Assembly (NCBI GenBank): GCA_019747875.1
Contig: JAIEQI010000095.1
Span: 1 to 64,000, forward strand
Origin: Candidatus Obscuribacterales bacterium
GTDB lineage: Bacteria; Cyanobacteriota; Vampirovibrionia; Obscuribacterales; Obscuribacteraceae
Direction: 5' to 3'
Length of the DNA: 64,000 bases
Below are positions 7,534 through 15,992 of this stretch, in pieces (position 1 is the stretch's first letter; every line of letters begins with the position of its first letter). Below the pieces are notes generated by a model that was given only the letters and a program-made list of their open reading frames with translations, ran no database searches and was not told where the DNA came from. The translations under genes and the position numbers were made by a program.

Positions 7534-9690
7534 TTACATGCCGCCAAGCTGACCGCGATCCGGGCTGCCTTTCAACACAAGCTTGTTGAATGGGATCGGT
7601 TGACCGTACATGAAGTCAAAGCCAAACCGATTGATTCCACGAATCGTATCATGCGTGACGAGGAACTTGAAGTCTTCAGGACCGATAGCCGCTGAAATAC
7701 TCTTCTGATACGCCATTTTGTTAGTGAAGTTGTAGCCAAGATTTCCACCGACAGCAAGCCATTTACAGATGCGAACGTCACCGCCAAGTTGGCCTGATTG
7801 ACTACCTTGAATAAATTGGTCAAAGACAAATGGCGATTGTCCGTTGACACCGGCTTTCATAACAGAGCCTTGCAAATGAACGCGATTCAGGTTCAAATTC
7901 ATAGATGGGCCGATCTGTCCCATCAACAATGAATCACCTGATGAATAAGCTCGGCCGGCTACACCACCAAAAATGTTCATGCTGGCGCCATACTTAGAAT
8001 TGCCGAAATTAAAGAGCGGTTGCGAAGAGCCCATGATTTGCTCTTGCAATCTAAATCCGTTGACAATATTGCCGTGATTGATGGTGAACAAAGCTTTGTA
8101 CTGCGGCGTGGCATTCAACAAAGACGGCTGATCAGACATCCAGCCAGCTGAGGTTCTGAAAGCGATCCCCTGAAGGAAAGGAATGCCGCCGACACCGCGG
8201 TTGTCCACGACCTCCGCAATTGCTCTGGCTCTTTGTTGTCCAAACAAGCCGTTGTTGATGAATCGATTGATACCGCCTTGGAATAGTTGGCGATCATTGA
8301 AGCGATAATTGACGTCACCAACAAGAAGGTTCGATACACTTCCGTAAGCGAGATTGGCAGACATCTTTTTGCCGGAATATGCGATACGGAAGCCAGCGCC
8401 GACATTACCTTTTTGTGTGCTGCCGTTAGTCCGTCGACCACCGTATTGCACCAGCGGCGCCCATGAGAAGACACCATATTTGCCGACTTGCTGGTTAAAC
8501 ATTGGACCGACGTTGATACCGCCGACCATGATGTTATTGCTGATAAATGGCGTAACCGGGAAGGTAACTCTTGATTCCTTGCCGACCGTCGCGGTCATCT
8601 TTCCGATCGGCACTCCGAATTTTCCGAATCTGAGCTTGCCACCAAAAACAGTTAAGTTGCCTGCATCTTTGTATTTCTCATAGACCATCTTTCTGGCTGT
8701 GAAAGTAAAGTTTGGCTTGGCAGGCATGTACGCATCCGGATGCATATCCTTAAAAAAGGCGTCTTGCGAAGTTGATAGCGTCCCATAAAAGGCATTTCTT
8801 GCAATGTGAACCGGCTCTGGAAGGCTCATCGTACCTTCACGGAAGCGCATGCCGGCCTTGGTACCGTATCCGGTGCGAGCAATTACTTGCGTGCCCTGCA
8901 CCTCAGTATCCGGATTTGTAATCAGATACTCGTCAGAGCTAACTTTGAACTTGAACGAGCTACCTGTCGAAACTTCGCCTTGCCTGATGATTTTGACATT
9001 TCCACGGGCATCAAGAGTTTCGCTCTTTTGGTCGTACAAGATCATGTCTGCTTCAAGACGAGCATCTTGCCCAGCGATGGTGGCAACAGCGTTTCCTGTG
9101 CCTAAGAAAGTATTCTTGTTCTGGTCGTACTCGGTATCATCCGCCACGATTTGAACCGTTCCCTTCAGGAGCGTGTTCTCATTGTCGGCCTCGAGCTTTG
9201 CAATATCAGGTTCAGCTTCCGGATCATTCGGATTGGCTGTGCTAGCAGCTTTCGTTGTATCAACTGAAATCTCGCCTTCTACTACGCCAGAGGCTGGAGG
9301 CACCGGTGATTTCGGAGCGGCAGATAAGGAGTCAGCAGTAGTGGGAGCGGCAGCTGGACTGTCCGAAACTTCTGTAGTCTTTGCCGGAGCAGCTACTTTC
9401 TTGGCAGCTTTCGGTGGCGCAGGAGCAATTGCCGACGGAGTCGTCTCGCCTGTATCAAGTTTTGGGGTCAACGGCAGGAGCAGAGTCCCGGAAGGAGCCG
9501 GTTTTTGCCCAGCAGCCTGGGCAGACAATCCCAGCATCGGGCCCGAGACAATAGCAAGGGACAAGGCAAGAGTAAGGATCTTCGGCGCCTGGATCTTGCT
9601 TTCAGATCTAAAGACGTTCCTTATATATTCTCTTTTGAGCAACCGACTGTCCTTCCTTACGAAAGCTTGCCGAAATTCGGTCAAAGACAA
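7534..9690 (-). CDS. OstA/LptD-like outer-membrane protein
   Basis: 718 residues. A signal peptide lies near residues 40-60 (LTLALSLAIVSGPMLGLSAQAA) after a basic extension, then an Ala/Pro-rich linker to about 165. An OstA/LptA-type beta-jellyroll domain follows (about 175-270: ADDTEYDQ, LEADMILYDQ, ARGNVKI), and the C-terminal 420 residues are Gly/aromatic alternating strands typical of an outer-membrane barrel. This is the layout of LPS-assembly proteins. The annotated start is TTG 9690; a second TTG at residue 17-18, preceded by GAAGGA, would give a shorter, more normal signal peptide. The leader upstream is unusual (see 9768 and 9844). Confidence 0.8.
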   Translation of the reverse strand: MSLTEFRQAFVRKDSRLLKREYIRNVFRSESKIQAPKILTLALSLAIVSGPMLGLSAQAAGQKPAPSGTLLLPLTPKLDTGETTPSAIAPAPPKAAKKVAAPAKTTEVSDSPAAAPTTADSLSAAPKSPVPPASGVVEGEISVDTTKAASTANPNDPEAEPDIAKLEADNENTLLKGTVQIVADDTEYDQNKNTFLGTGNAVATIAGQDARLEADMILYDQKSETLDARGNVKIIRQGEVSTGSSFKFKVSSDEYLITNPDTEVQGTQVIARTGYGTKAGMRFREGTMSLPEPVHIARNAFYGTLSTSQDAFFKDMHPDAYMPAKPNFTFTARKMVYEKYKDAGNLTVFGGKLRFGKFGVPIGKMTATVGKESRVTFPVTPFISNNIMVGGINVGPMFNQQVGKYGVFSWAPLVQYGGRRTNGSTQKGNVGAGFRIAYSGKKMSANLAYGSVSNLLVGDVNYRFNDRQLFQGGINRFINNGLFGQQRARAIAEVVDNRGVGGIPFLQGIAFRTSAGWMSDQPSLLNATPQYKALFTINHGNIVNGFRLQEQIMGSSQPLFNFGNSKYGASMNIFGGVAGRAYSSGDSLLMGQIGPSMNLNLNRVHLQGSVMKAGVNGQSPFVFDQFIQGSQSGQLGGDVRICKWLAVGGNLGYNFTNKMAYQKSISAAIGPEDFKFLVTHDTIRGINRFGFDFMYGQPIPFNKLVLKGSPDRGQLGGM

Positions 9691-9767
9691 GAGACACCTC
9701 GCTGATTGATTCCGTCAGCCCAGATTTGGGTGGTGAAAAACATCACTAGCTTATCCTACAACTTCCT

Positions 9768-9775
9768 ACCTCCTT
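9768..9775 (-). promoter_or_regulatory. Orphan full-consensus Shine-Dalgarno (AAGGAGGT) in the leader of the LptD-like gene
   Basis: On the minus strand the leader holds a perfect AAGGAGGT 77 nt before the first possible start of the LptD-like gene. No good start codon stands 5-10 nt after it; the first GTG-ATG is about 22 nt on and opens a 20-codon frame that ends across the TTG region of the main gene. It may serve a leader peptide or be coincidental. Confidence 0.35.
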
Positions 9776-9843
9776 AAAACCTGAGAAACAGTCTAATTAC
9801 GATTCTTCCTAATTTTCAAAACTGCTCAGTGTTTCAAAGTCCT

Positions 9844-9871
9844 TAAAAAAAGCCTCATCTAATTGGGGCTT
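9844..9871 (-). terminator. Intrinsic terminator inside the intergenic region, minus strand
   Basis: AAGCCTCA (9850-9857) pairs with TGGGGCTT (9864-9871) around a 6-nt loop, and the minus strand continues into seven T residues. No minus-strand gene ends here: the flanking genes diverge. It lies about 155 nt before the LptD-like start, so it is either a leader attenuator for that gene or the end of a small RNA transcribed from the 9.9-10.0 kb region. Confidence 0.7.
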
Positions 9872-9961
9872 GGAAAGCTAACAATTACGGGTCCGGGAAG
9901 ACTGATTAATAGGGCGAAAGCAGACGCGTCATCAGTGCAGGGTGGAAGGGGGAAGGATTGC

Positions 9962-10014
9962 TTGACATCGCTTTTCTGCTTTCTCTGTTATGCTGATGTT
10001 CGATTTAGATCGAA
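9962..10014 (+). promoter_or_regulatory. Promoter and operator-like palindrome upstream of the Fe-ADH operon
   Basis: A consensus -35 TTGACA (9962-9967) is followed after 18 bp by TGTTAT (9986-9991), a 4/6 match to the -10 box. Just downstream is the inverted repeat TTCGAT - TTAG - ATCGAA (9999-10014), about where transcription would begin, so a repressor bound there would block the promoter. The rest of 9691-10069 holds the leader elements listed above and no gene. Confidence 0.5.
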
Positions 10015-10069
10015 TGTTCCGGACAGGAAAAATTACTAATCTTGTCCTCTTGAAGACCCTGAGCCTCTG

Positions 10070-11278
10070 ATGAACCCATTCACTTTTTTGAGTCCGACGC
10101 GCATCAACTTCGGCGAAGGCACCGCAGCTGGTATCATTGACGCTTTGGCGGAGTTGAACGCCAGCAATCCGTTAATCGTCACAGATGCCGGCCTTTTTGC
10201 AAATGGAATACTAGACCCAATTCTGGCGGAATTCACAAATGCCGGCTTGGGAAGCCCAACCGTATATAAGGATGTTCCCTCGGATTCCGATGTTGATTGT
10301 GTCAGAAAAGGTATTGAACTGGGGCGCGCGATCAATGCCGATTCAGTGATTGCCGTCGGAGGGGGCTCCGTTATCGATACCGCCAAAGTGATCAATATAG
10401 GCTTGAGCGTTGACGGCGATGTCCTTGATTTTGAGGGAATCAACAATCTAACGGATCCCTTAAAACCACTGGTCTGCATTCCGACTACGGCCGGAACAGG
10501 TTCTGAAGTCTCGGCTGTAGCGATGATCAAAGATCATTCCACTGGCAAGAAATTATTATTCGGCAGCCGCTTCCTTTATGCAAACGTCGCCATTCTCGAC
10601 CCATCACTTTTGTTGAGCCTGCCCCCAAGACTTACTGCAGCAACAGGAATGGACGCAGTGACACACGGATTAGAGTCATATGTAGCAATGACCACCAATC
10701 CTATGTCTGATTCACTTGCATTACAATCGCTTTCGATGTTATTCACGAGTCTGCCGCAAGCAACAAAATTCGGAGATGACATTGACGCACGCGCACAAAC
10801 GCTGCTGGCCAGCACGATTGCTGGTGTAGCGTTCACCAATGCAGGCGTGGGTATCGTCCATGCATTAGCCCATACACTAGGAGCTAAATTTTCTATTCAC
10901 CACGGTGTAGCAAATTCCATTTTTCTACCACATGGATTGAAATTCAATATAGAAGCGGCGGCGGAGCGATATGCGCAGGTTTGGAACTATCTATGCACCG
11001 CCGCGTCTAACCAGACTAGCCTAAACGAACACTTTTCTGATAAATTTGTTGCAGAGGCTGATCCAACTAAGGCTGCTGAAAGGCTTCTGGACGCGGTGAA
11101 AACACTTACCAATCTTTGTTTGCTTCCCACGCAGTTAAGAGAGGTAGGAGTACCTGAACTAAATGATAGTGACGTCGCAGACCTTGCCGACACAGCTATG
11201 ACGGACCCGGCGATAATGTTTAATCCAAGAGAAGCAACGCCGGAAGATCTAGTAAGCATAATTAAGGGAGCATACTAA
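10070..11278 (+). CDS. Iron-containing alcohol dehydrogenase
   Basis: 402 residues, full length for the group III Fe-ADH family. The NAD(P)-binding region shows GGGSVIDTAKV at about 96-106 and PTTAGTGSE at about 141-149; the metal site is formed by GMDAVTHGLE and by HALAHTLG with HHGVAN further on. Such enzymes interconvert alcohols and aldehydes/ketones or dehydrogenate hydroxy acids. It is the first gene of a compact operon: its TAA overlaps the ATG of the SCP2 protein (TAATG). The substrate is not deducible. Confidence 0.9.
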   Translation: MNPFTFLSPTRINFGEGTAAGIIDALAELNASNPLIVTDAGLFANGILDPILAEFTNAGLGSPTVYKDVPSDSDVDCVRKGIELGRAINADSVIAVGGGSVIDTAKVINIGLSVDGDVLDFEGINNLTDPLKPLVCIPTTAGTGSEVSAVAMIKDHSTGKKLLFGSRFLYANVAILDPSLLLSLPPRLTAATGMDAVTHGLESYVAMTTNPMSDSLALQSLSMLFTSLPQATKFGDDIDARAQTLLASTIAGVAFTNAGVGIVHALAHTLGAKFSIHHGVANSIFLPHGLKFNIEAAAERYAQVWNYLCTAASNQTSLNEHFSDKFVAEADPTKAAERLLDAVKTLTNLCLLPTQLREVGVPELNDSDVADLADTAMTDPAIMFNPREATPEDLVSIIKGAY

Positions 11279-11694
11279 TGTCAGTTTTTACATCGACTGA
11301 GGAGTTGCATGCAGTAATGGAAGATCTGTGGAATCTAATCAAGGAGTCCCCAGATATGGCCGAAAAACTCATCGCTTCCAAGCTGGTGGTCCAGTTCCGA
11401 TATAGAGAGCCGGAAGGTCTCATGACGATAGATTGTTCAGATGGACAAGAAATGAAAATCTATGTCGGTCATACTCAGATCAAACCAGTAATTGAGATGT
11501 CAATGAAAGCAGATATCGCGCATGATTTCTGGCTCGGAAAAGTCAATGTTCCGACCGCCCTAATGATGGGCAAAATCGTCTCCCGAGGACCCGTTCCGAA
11601 AGCTCTAGCCCTTTTACCGGTAATCAAACCCGCCTATACAATCTATCCAAAGGTTTTGGAAGAGCGCGGCAAGAAAACCCCAATGGCCGGCTAA
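11278..11694 (+). CDS. SCP2 sterol-carrier-like protein
   Basis: 138 residues, no signal peptide. The arrangement of a first helix, the strand VQFRYREPEG, TIDCSDGQEMKIYVG, then EMSMKADIAHDFWLGKVN and a C-terminal helix after GKIVSRGPV matches the SCP2 lipid-binding fold, where the equivalent of D-F-x-x-L-x-G-x-L is typical. It may present a hydrophobic substrate to the dehydrogenase it is coupled to (4-bp overlap). The family is recognised by pattern; the ligand is unknown. Confidence 0.75.
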   Translation: MSVFTSTEELHAVMEDLWNLIKESPDMAEKLIASKLVVQFRYREPEGLMTIDCSDGQEMKIYVGHTQIKPVIEMSMKADIAHDFWLGKVNVPTALMMGKIVSRGPVPKALALLPVIKPAYTIYPKVLEERGKKTPMAG

Positions 11695-11704
11695 GAACCC
11701 ATCT

Positions 11705-11760
11705 GCAGCAGCGGAGGAAGTGAGAGGGGCGATAGTCCCGCGAACTGACGGAGCGTTTTA
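11705..11760 (+). repeat. Copy 1 of a dispersed hairpin element (AGAGGGGCGATAG family)
   Basis: The gap between the SCP2 gene and the PfkB-type kinase is filled by a sequence closely matching 48951-48997 and, less closely, 45107-45150: GAGAGGGGCGATAG, then CCGCGAAC, then GGAGCGTTTTAAC. GGGCGATAGTCCC can form an inner hairpin. The copy ends exactly at the kinase start and supplies the GGAG that serves as its likely ribosome-binding site. Confidence 0.65.
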
Positions 11761-11761
11761 A

Positions 11762-12766
11762 CTGAAAGCCGTAGCAATAGGAGAATTGGCAGTCGACTGG
11801 CTCTCGCTCAATCGTGGCGAGAACTTCAGGACTGCCAAGACGTTTTATAGATATCTCGGCGGAAACGCAACCAATGTTGCTGTCGGCATGGCACGACTCG
11901 GTCTGGATTCAGCACTGGTCAGCCGCGTTGGCGATGATATCCATGGTCGGTATTTACTGGAAAAATTACAAGATGAGTGCGTGGATGCCAGCTTCGTAAG
12001 CATGGATCCGGTCTACCCTACGGCTCAATGCTACATGACCAGTAGACTGGACGGAACTCCTGAGTATCTAAATTGGCCAAGCCCGAGTGCTTCAAAGTCG
12101 TTGCGCGTCGAACATGTGCCCGAATCTATTTATGCTCAATCCTGGATATGGCATACAGCAGCCGTCACCTTAATCGCCCGGCCTCGACGCGAAGCGCTGA
12201 TGGAAATCTTGCTTCGTGCTGTCAGCGAAAATAAAATATTGTCTTTTGACGGCTGCTTTCCTGAGGTTGAATCAGAAGGTGGAAGAAAAGCTGCCTACGC
12301 CCTTATGGAGAAGGCAGACATCATCAAAATTAACCTGGCAGAACTTCGTTACTGGTCCAACACATCCGACGACTCGACGATCGCAAAGATGGTCGAAACT
12401 CTAAGCAAGCACATAAATCCATCCGCGCTCTTGATCATAACGCTAGCCGAGAGCGGTGCTGAACTTTGGAAAGGTGGGGCAAATCTATTCTGTCCTCCAT
12501 ATAAAGTCGAGTCCATCGGTGATGTCGGACCTGGAGATGGATTTGCATCGGGACTTATCTATGGTCTCAGCCTCATAAACAATGGATTTTGCAGAAAAGA
12601 GCAGATGCAGCGACTTTCGTTGCAAGATTGGTTAGAGATCGCTCATTACGGAGCTGTCGCCGGTGCCATGGTCACTCGCTCTCGCAGCGCAACCGAAAGT
12701 TTTCCTCAGCTCGACGAACTACTGGAAGCCGTCAACACCCACTCCAAGATGGGCGCTGCTGATTAA
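11762..12766 (+). CDS. PfkB-family carbohydrate kinase (IolC-like), probable CTG start
   Basis: Fold landmarks are YLGGNATNVAVGMARLG near the N-terminus and the GPGDGFASG anion-hole/catalytic Asp motif near the C-terminus; the N-terminal half most resembles 5-dehydro-2-deoxygluconokinases. The only conventional start is TTG 11786, but it would cut the first beta-strand (KAVAIGELAVDW), which the fold needs. The frame is closed by TAA at 11759-11761 and the next codon is CTG, 9 nt after GGAG. I therefore extend to CTG 11762 (334 residues). AGGAG before the TTG is only 2 nt away, too close. Third gene of the Fe-ADH operon. Confidence 0.85.
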   Translation: MKAVAIGELAVDWLSLNRGENFRTAKTFYRYLGGNATNVAVGMARLGLDSALVSRVGDDIHGRYLLEKLQDECVDASFVSMDPVYPTAQCYMTSRLDGTPEYLNWPSPSASKSLRVEHVPESIYAQSWIWHTAAVTLIARPRREALMEILLRAVSENKILSFDGCFPEVESEGGRKAAYALMEKADIIKINLAELRYWSNTSDDSTIAKMVETLSKHINPSALLIITLAESGAELWKGGANLFCPPYKVESIGDVGPGDGFASGLIYGLSLINNGFCRKEQMQRLSLQDWLEIAHYGAVAGAMVTRSRSATESFPQLDELLEAVNTHSKMGAAD

Positions 12767-12828
12767 TAAAAGGCGAACTATTTCGTAGAACTCCATTGCC
12801 AGTAGGCTGGAACCATATGCAGTACCAC

Positions 12829-14970
12829 TTAATTGGAACTATCGTCAGGTTCAAGAGAATAAGCAACTGATGCCGGAATCGGTCTTGGTGCGGCAGGAGG
12901 CAAAGCAAGGCGCATCTTCGGTCCTTTCCATGCACCATTCATAACCGGTGTTTGCGACAGTCCTGAATCTTCACGCACTTCATTAGCAACTGCATTCCTT
13001 GTATATCGAAAAGCATCATCGATAGTGGTCATAGTTCCCTGACTGCGCATGCCATTAATAAACTGCCGTGTAAAAACTCCATTCTGGTAGCGTACCGACT
13101 CACAAGACATCTGATTTGGAGCGCTGGAACAAAGCACGACTTGTCCAGTCCCCTGGGCGATTTGCGCAGCATCGAAATTTCCAGTTTTACCAAAAGCTTT
13201 AGCACTAGTATTGCCTGCAAAACAGCAGTCGAGAACAAGTAATATACGCCTGGAGATAATTCGATTTTTCACTACATTGATCAAAGATTGCATTTCCAAA
13301 GCAGTCGAAAATAGGTCGTCACATTGTGTGTCGTAAAGACAAATGTAATTATCTCCTCGGACATCACTTGCCCCTGAGCTTCCGTGAGAGGAGAAATAGA
13401 TAACAACAAGATCATCAGGGCGAGCCACATGGGCCAAGAACTTGTTCAATTCGCTCTTCACTCTTTTCAGCGTCGCATGCTCATTTACCAACATGCGAAC
13501 ATGATCCGGCGCAAAGTTAGCCTCAGTGGTTAAATAGTTGCAGAGATCTTTTGCATCTTTGGCAGATTTCAACGGATTCAAACTTCTGGAATCTTGAAAT
13601 TTCCCGAGTCCAACAACCAAGGCCCACTTATCAGCAACAGGAGCGTACCCCGATCCAGTTGCGGGCGCTGTATGAGACTGCATCGGTGGGGTATATGTTG
13701 CATCCACACTTGGGACATTGATCGCAACTTGAGCCTGATATGACGAGGGCAAGTTTGAGATTACATCACGCGCTTGAGCATTATTGGGATCAAGCTGCAA
13801 GGCCTTTTTGGCGTCTGCCAATGCATGCCCATTATCCTTCAAGGAGAAATAACACCAAGCACGCATTGCGTAAATACGATCGGGCTCAGCAGGCTTTAAG
13901 CTTAACGCTGTCGTGTAACTTGCTATTGCAGCTTTATATTGATTAGAAGAGTAAAGAACACCAGCCTTTTGCTCATGGGCGGTGGATTCGTTGGGAGCAA
14001 GCGACACGGCTTTGTTTGCATCTGCCAGAGCCGACTTAGGACTGTGCATACAACTGAACAAATATGATCGATAAATGTAGTTATTCACATCAGGTTGTTT
14101 TAGCTTCATCGCCAGATTCATGTCAGCTAAAGCTTTGCGGAATTGTTTCAGCTCTCCATAAATGTCAGCTCGTTGCAGAAGATAATCAGTGTTCTGTGGT
14201 GCTAGATTGACGGACCTGCTTGCATCGGCCTCAGCCAGAGTGAAATTTTTCAAGCGCGCATAACTGACGGCTCTCAAAAAGTAGAGCTGCGCATTGGCTT
14301 GGTTTGCGGCAATTTCTTTAGTGAGCTCCTCTACAGCCTTTCCATAGTTACCTTCGTTAAAGTACTGCTGCCCAGAACCGGCGGAGAACAAGCTTCCTGA
14401 TCCATTGGCAGTCGCCCCAGAACTCTGGTAAGGATCAGTTCCGTTAACGAACCCTGCAATTCCCGCGAATACGACTAACAAGAAAACGAAGGAAAGAATT
14501 CCAATCGGAATTAGAATCGAAACATCGCGAGTATTTTGAGTTGAGGAATTGTTTGCCGCTCGCCTCCGAGGAGGTGGAGGGGGAGGAGGCGCAGGGTAAT
14601 AATCCTGCGGTAACTGCGAATAAGTTCCGGATGGCGGTCCATAAGGATCAGCAGAATTCTGATCGCCGGTTGACGGGAGAGAATAGTATTGTGGCGGCAA
14701 CTGCGAGTATGTTCCAGCTGGAGGCGTGGAGGACCGGGTCGCTGGTGGAAGTGAAGCCGACTGTTGCCCGTTTTTCCTTCGGATCGGCGGAGGCTGAGTC
14801 CTCCTGGGCGTAGGGGACTCCTGGAGATCCTGCGGAAAATCGCTTAACCACTCCGGAGGCTGAGCCGCGCCGGCCTGCTCTTCGTTTAGCATCCAATCAG
14901 GTAATTCTGAACCTGTATTAGGCGCCAGCGCAGCATTTCTTGCTCTTTCGTCATCGTTAGGATTTGTCAT
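12829..14970 (-). CDS. Membrane-anchored TPR-caspase (peptidase C14-like) protein
   Basis: 713 residues from ATG 14970. Order: an N-terminal cytoplasmic region (1-150), Pro/Gln/Tyr-rich with GTYSQLP twice; one membrane helix (about 152-175); five to six TPRs (about 200-410); a linker; and a caspase-like domain (about 448-660). The catalytic pair is visible as His529 in YFSSHGSSG and Cys583 in LVLDCCFAG. The topology suggests the TPR and protease domains are outside the cytoplasm, but this is inference. Bacterial caspase homologues cleave after basic or acidic residues and some act in stress or cell death. A second TPR-caspase lies at 36191-38491. Confidence 0.88.
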   Translation of the reverse strand: MTNPNDDERARNAALAPNTGSELPDWMLNEEQAGAAQPPEWLSDFPQDLQESPTPRRTQPPPIRRKNGQQSASLPPATRSSTPPAGTYSQLPPQYYSLPSTGDQNSADPYGPPSGTYSQLPQDYYPAPPPPPPPRRRAANNSSTQNTRDVSILIPIGILSFVFLLVVFAGIAGFVNGTDPYQSSGATANGSGSLFSAGSGQQYFNEGNYGKAVEELTKEIAANQANAQLYFLRAVSYARLKNFTLAEADASRSVNLAPQNTDYLLQRADIYGELKQFRKALADMNLAMKLKQPDVNNYIYRSYLFSCMHSPKSALADANKAVSLAPNESTAHEQKAGVLYSSNQYKAAIASYTTALSLKPAEPDRIYAMRAWCYFSLKDNGHALADAKKALQLDPNNAQARDVISNLPSSYQAQVAINVPSVDATYTPPMQSHTAPATGSGYAPVADKWALVVGLGKFQDSRSLNPLKSAKDAKDLCNYLTTEANFAPDHVRMLVNEHATLKRVKSELNKFLAHVARPDDLVVIYFSSHGSSGASDVRGDNYICLYDTQCDDLFSTALEMQSLINVVKNRIISRRILLVLDCCFAGNTSAKAFGKTGNFDAAQIAQGTGQVVLCSSAPNQMSCESVRYQNGVFTRQFINGMRSQGTMTTIDDAFRYTRNAVANEVREDSGLSQTPVMNGAWKGPKMRLALPPAAPRPIPASVAYSLEPDDSSN

Positions 14971-15338
14971 CAATTCGCTTACGAAAAGGTGCTCTGAATG
15001 AACATTGTACCCCGGCGCAGCGGGAGATCATTGCGGTAGAGCTCAGTGATTCCTATGGACCAAGCACAGAAGCGAAGTTTACGGGCACCAACAACGTGAT
15101 CTTGCTGGAGCCAAAGGGGAAGATCACCACTTTGATCATATATTTTATTTTTGCGGCCAATGTTTTGCTGTTATCCTGGCCTAGCCGGGCAGGGAGCAAA
15201 GACATGGATCAAGTCGCAAATTTACACAATCTGATTGTAGGCTCATGCGATTTTGCAGTCATTTTATTGATCCTGCTTGCCGTTGGCTCGATCATCTTGT
15301 TTCTGAAGGTCTTCAAATCTGACTTCGGACGCGACTAA
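14964..15338 (+). CDS. Small two-helix membrane protein
   Basis: Frame of 124 residues from a TTG at 14964. Two hydrophobic helices are clear: about 54-73 (TLIIYFIFAANVLLLSW) and about 92-115 (AVILLILLAVGSIILFLKVF). The TTG overlaps the divergent caspase gene by 7 bp; a GTG at 15096 would keep both helices and leave a normal intergenic gap, so the start is uncertain. No known family recognised. It converges on yedF with a 4-bp overlap. Confidence 0.55.
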   Translation: MSSIRLRKGALNEHCTPAQREIIAVELSDSYGPSTEAKFTGTNNVILLEPKGKITTLIIYFIFAANVLLLSWPSRAGSKDMDQVANLHNLIVGSCDFAVILLILLAVGSIILFLKVFKSDFGRD

Positions 15339-15991
15339 GGGCTAATAACTTTTGACGCGGCACCCAAATATTCGCAAATCGCAAACATGTTAGTGATTTG
15401 CTCAGTTTGAACATCCTCCTTGAGCTTGTAGTAGTCTACACAGAGCCCACAAGCAAGGACATCGGTACCAGCATTCTTAAAGTCCTCCAGAACCTTTTTG
15501 AACGGCGAATCTTTCTTCATAAGTTTGACACCGCTGTTTACCATCAATATTGCTCGCGGCATGTGCCCAGACTGCAACATAGTTTGCAAGAAGATGTTGA
15601 GTAACGATTTTCCGAACTCGGCATCACCTTCGCCCAGCGTTTCCTTCGTCAAGAAGATGACCGAGCCGACGTCATTATTGTTTGCTGGTTGCGAGGCTAA
15701 CTGGCTGAGACTGAGAGCGTTATGAGAGTGCTCCAACGATGGATTCGAATTCGAACTATTAATAGATTGATCAGGCAAAGCTCTCTCAATTCTCACCTGG
15801 TAAAAACCATCCTCGGCCGTCACTTTGCAAGAAGCTTTTAGTGACTTTGCAAGTCTTTGCAAGTTTGCCACACAAACATCGTCATCAACTAATGCTTCGA
15901 CAGCATCGCTTGTATTTTTGTCAAATAATTTCTTTGTGCGTATCACTGGTTCGGGACACAGAAGACCGCGCAGATCTAGCTTCTCAACCAA
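15335..15991 (-). CDS. yedF: YedF, selenium-metabolism protein (TusA-like plus DsrE-like)
   Basis: 218 residues from TTG 15991. The N-terminal TusA/SirA-like domain (1-75) has the CPEP motif with Cys12; the C-terminal DsrE-like domain (about 105-218) carries GLCVD. YedF proteins occur with SelD and are linked to selenium use, possibly as selenium carriers; the chemistry is unproven. The upstream in-frame ATG at 16027 would overlap selD by 35 bp and add a non-conserved leader, whereas TTG 15991 has GGAGG 9 nt before it and begins 1 nt after the selD stop. I therefore choose the TTG. Confidence 0.88.
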   Translation of the reverse strand: MVEKLDLRGLLCPEPVIRTKKLFDKNTSDAVEALVDDDVCVANLQRLAKSLKASCKVTAEDGFYQVRIERALPDQSINSSNSNPSLEHSHNALSLSQLASQPANNNDVGSVIFLTKETLGEGDAEFGKSLLNIFLQTMLQSGHMPRAILMVNSGVKLMKKDSPFKKVLEDFKNAGTDVLACGLCVDYYKLKEDVQTEQITNMFAICEYLGAASKVISP

Positions 15992-15992
15992 C

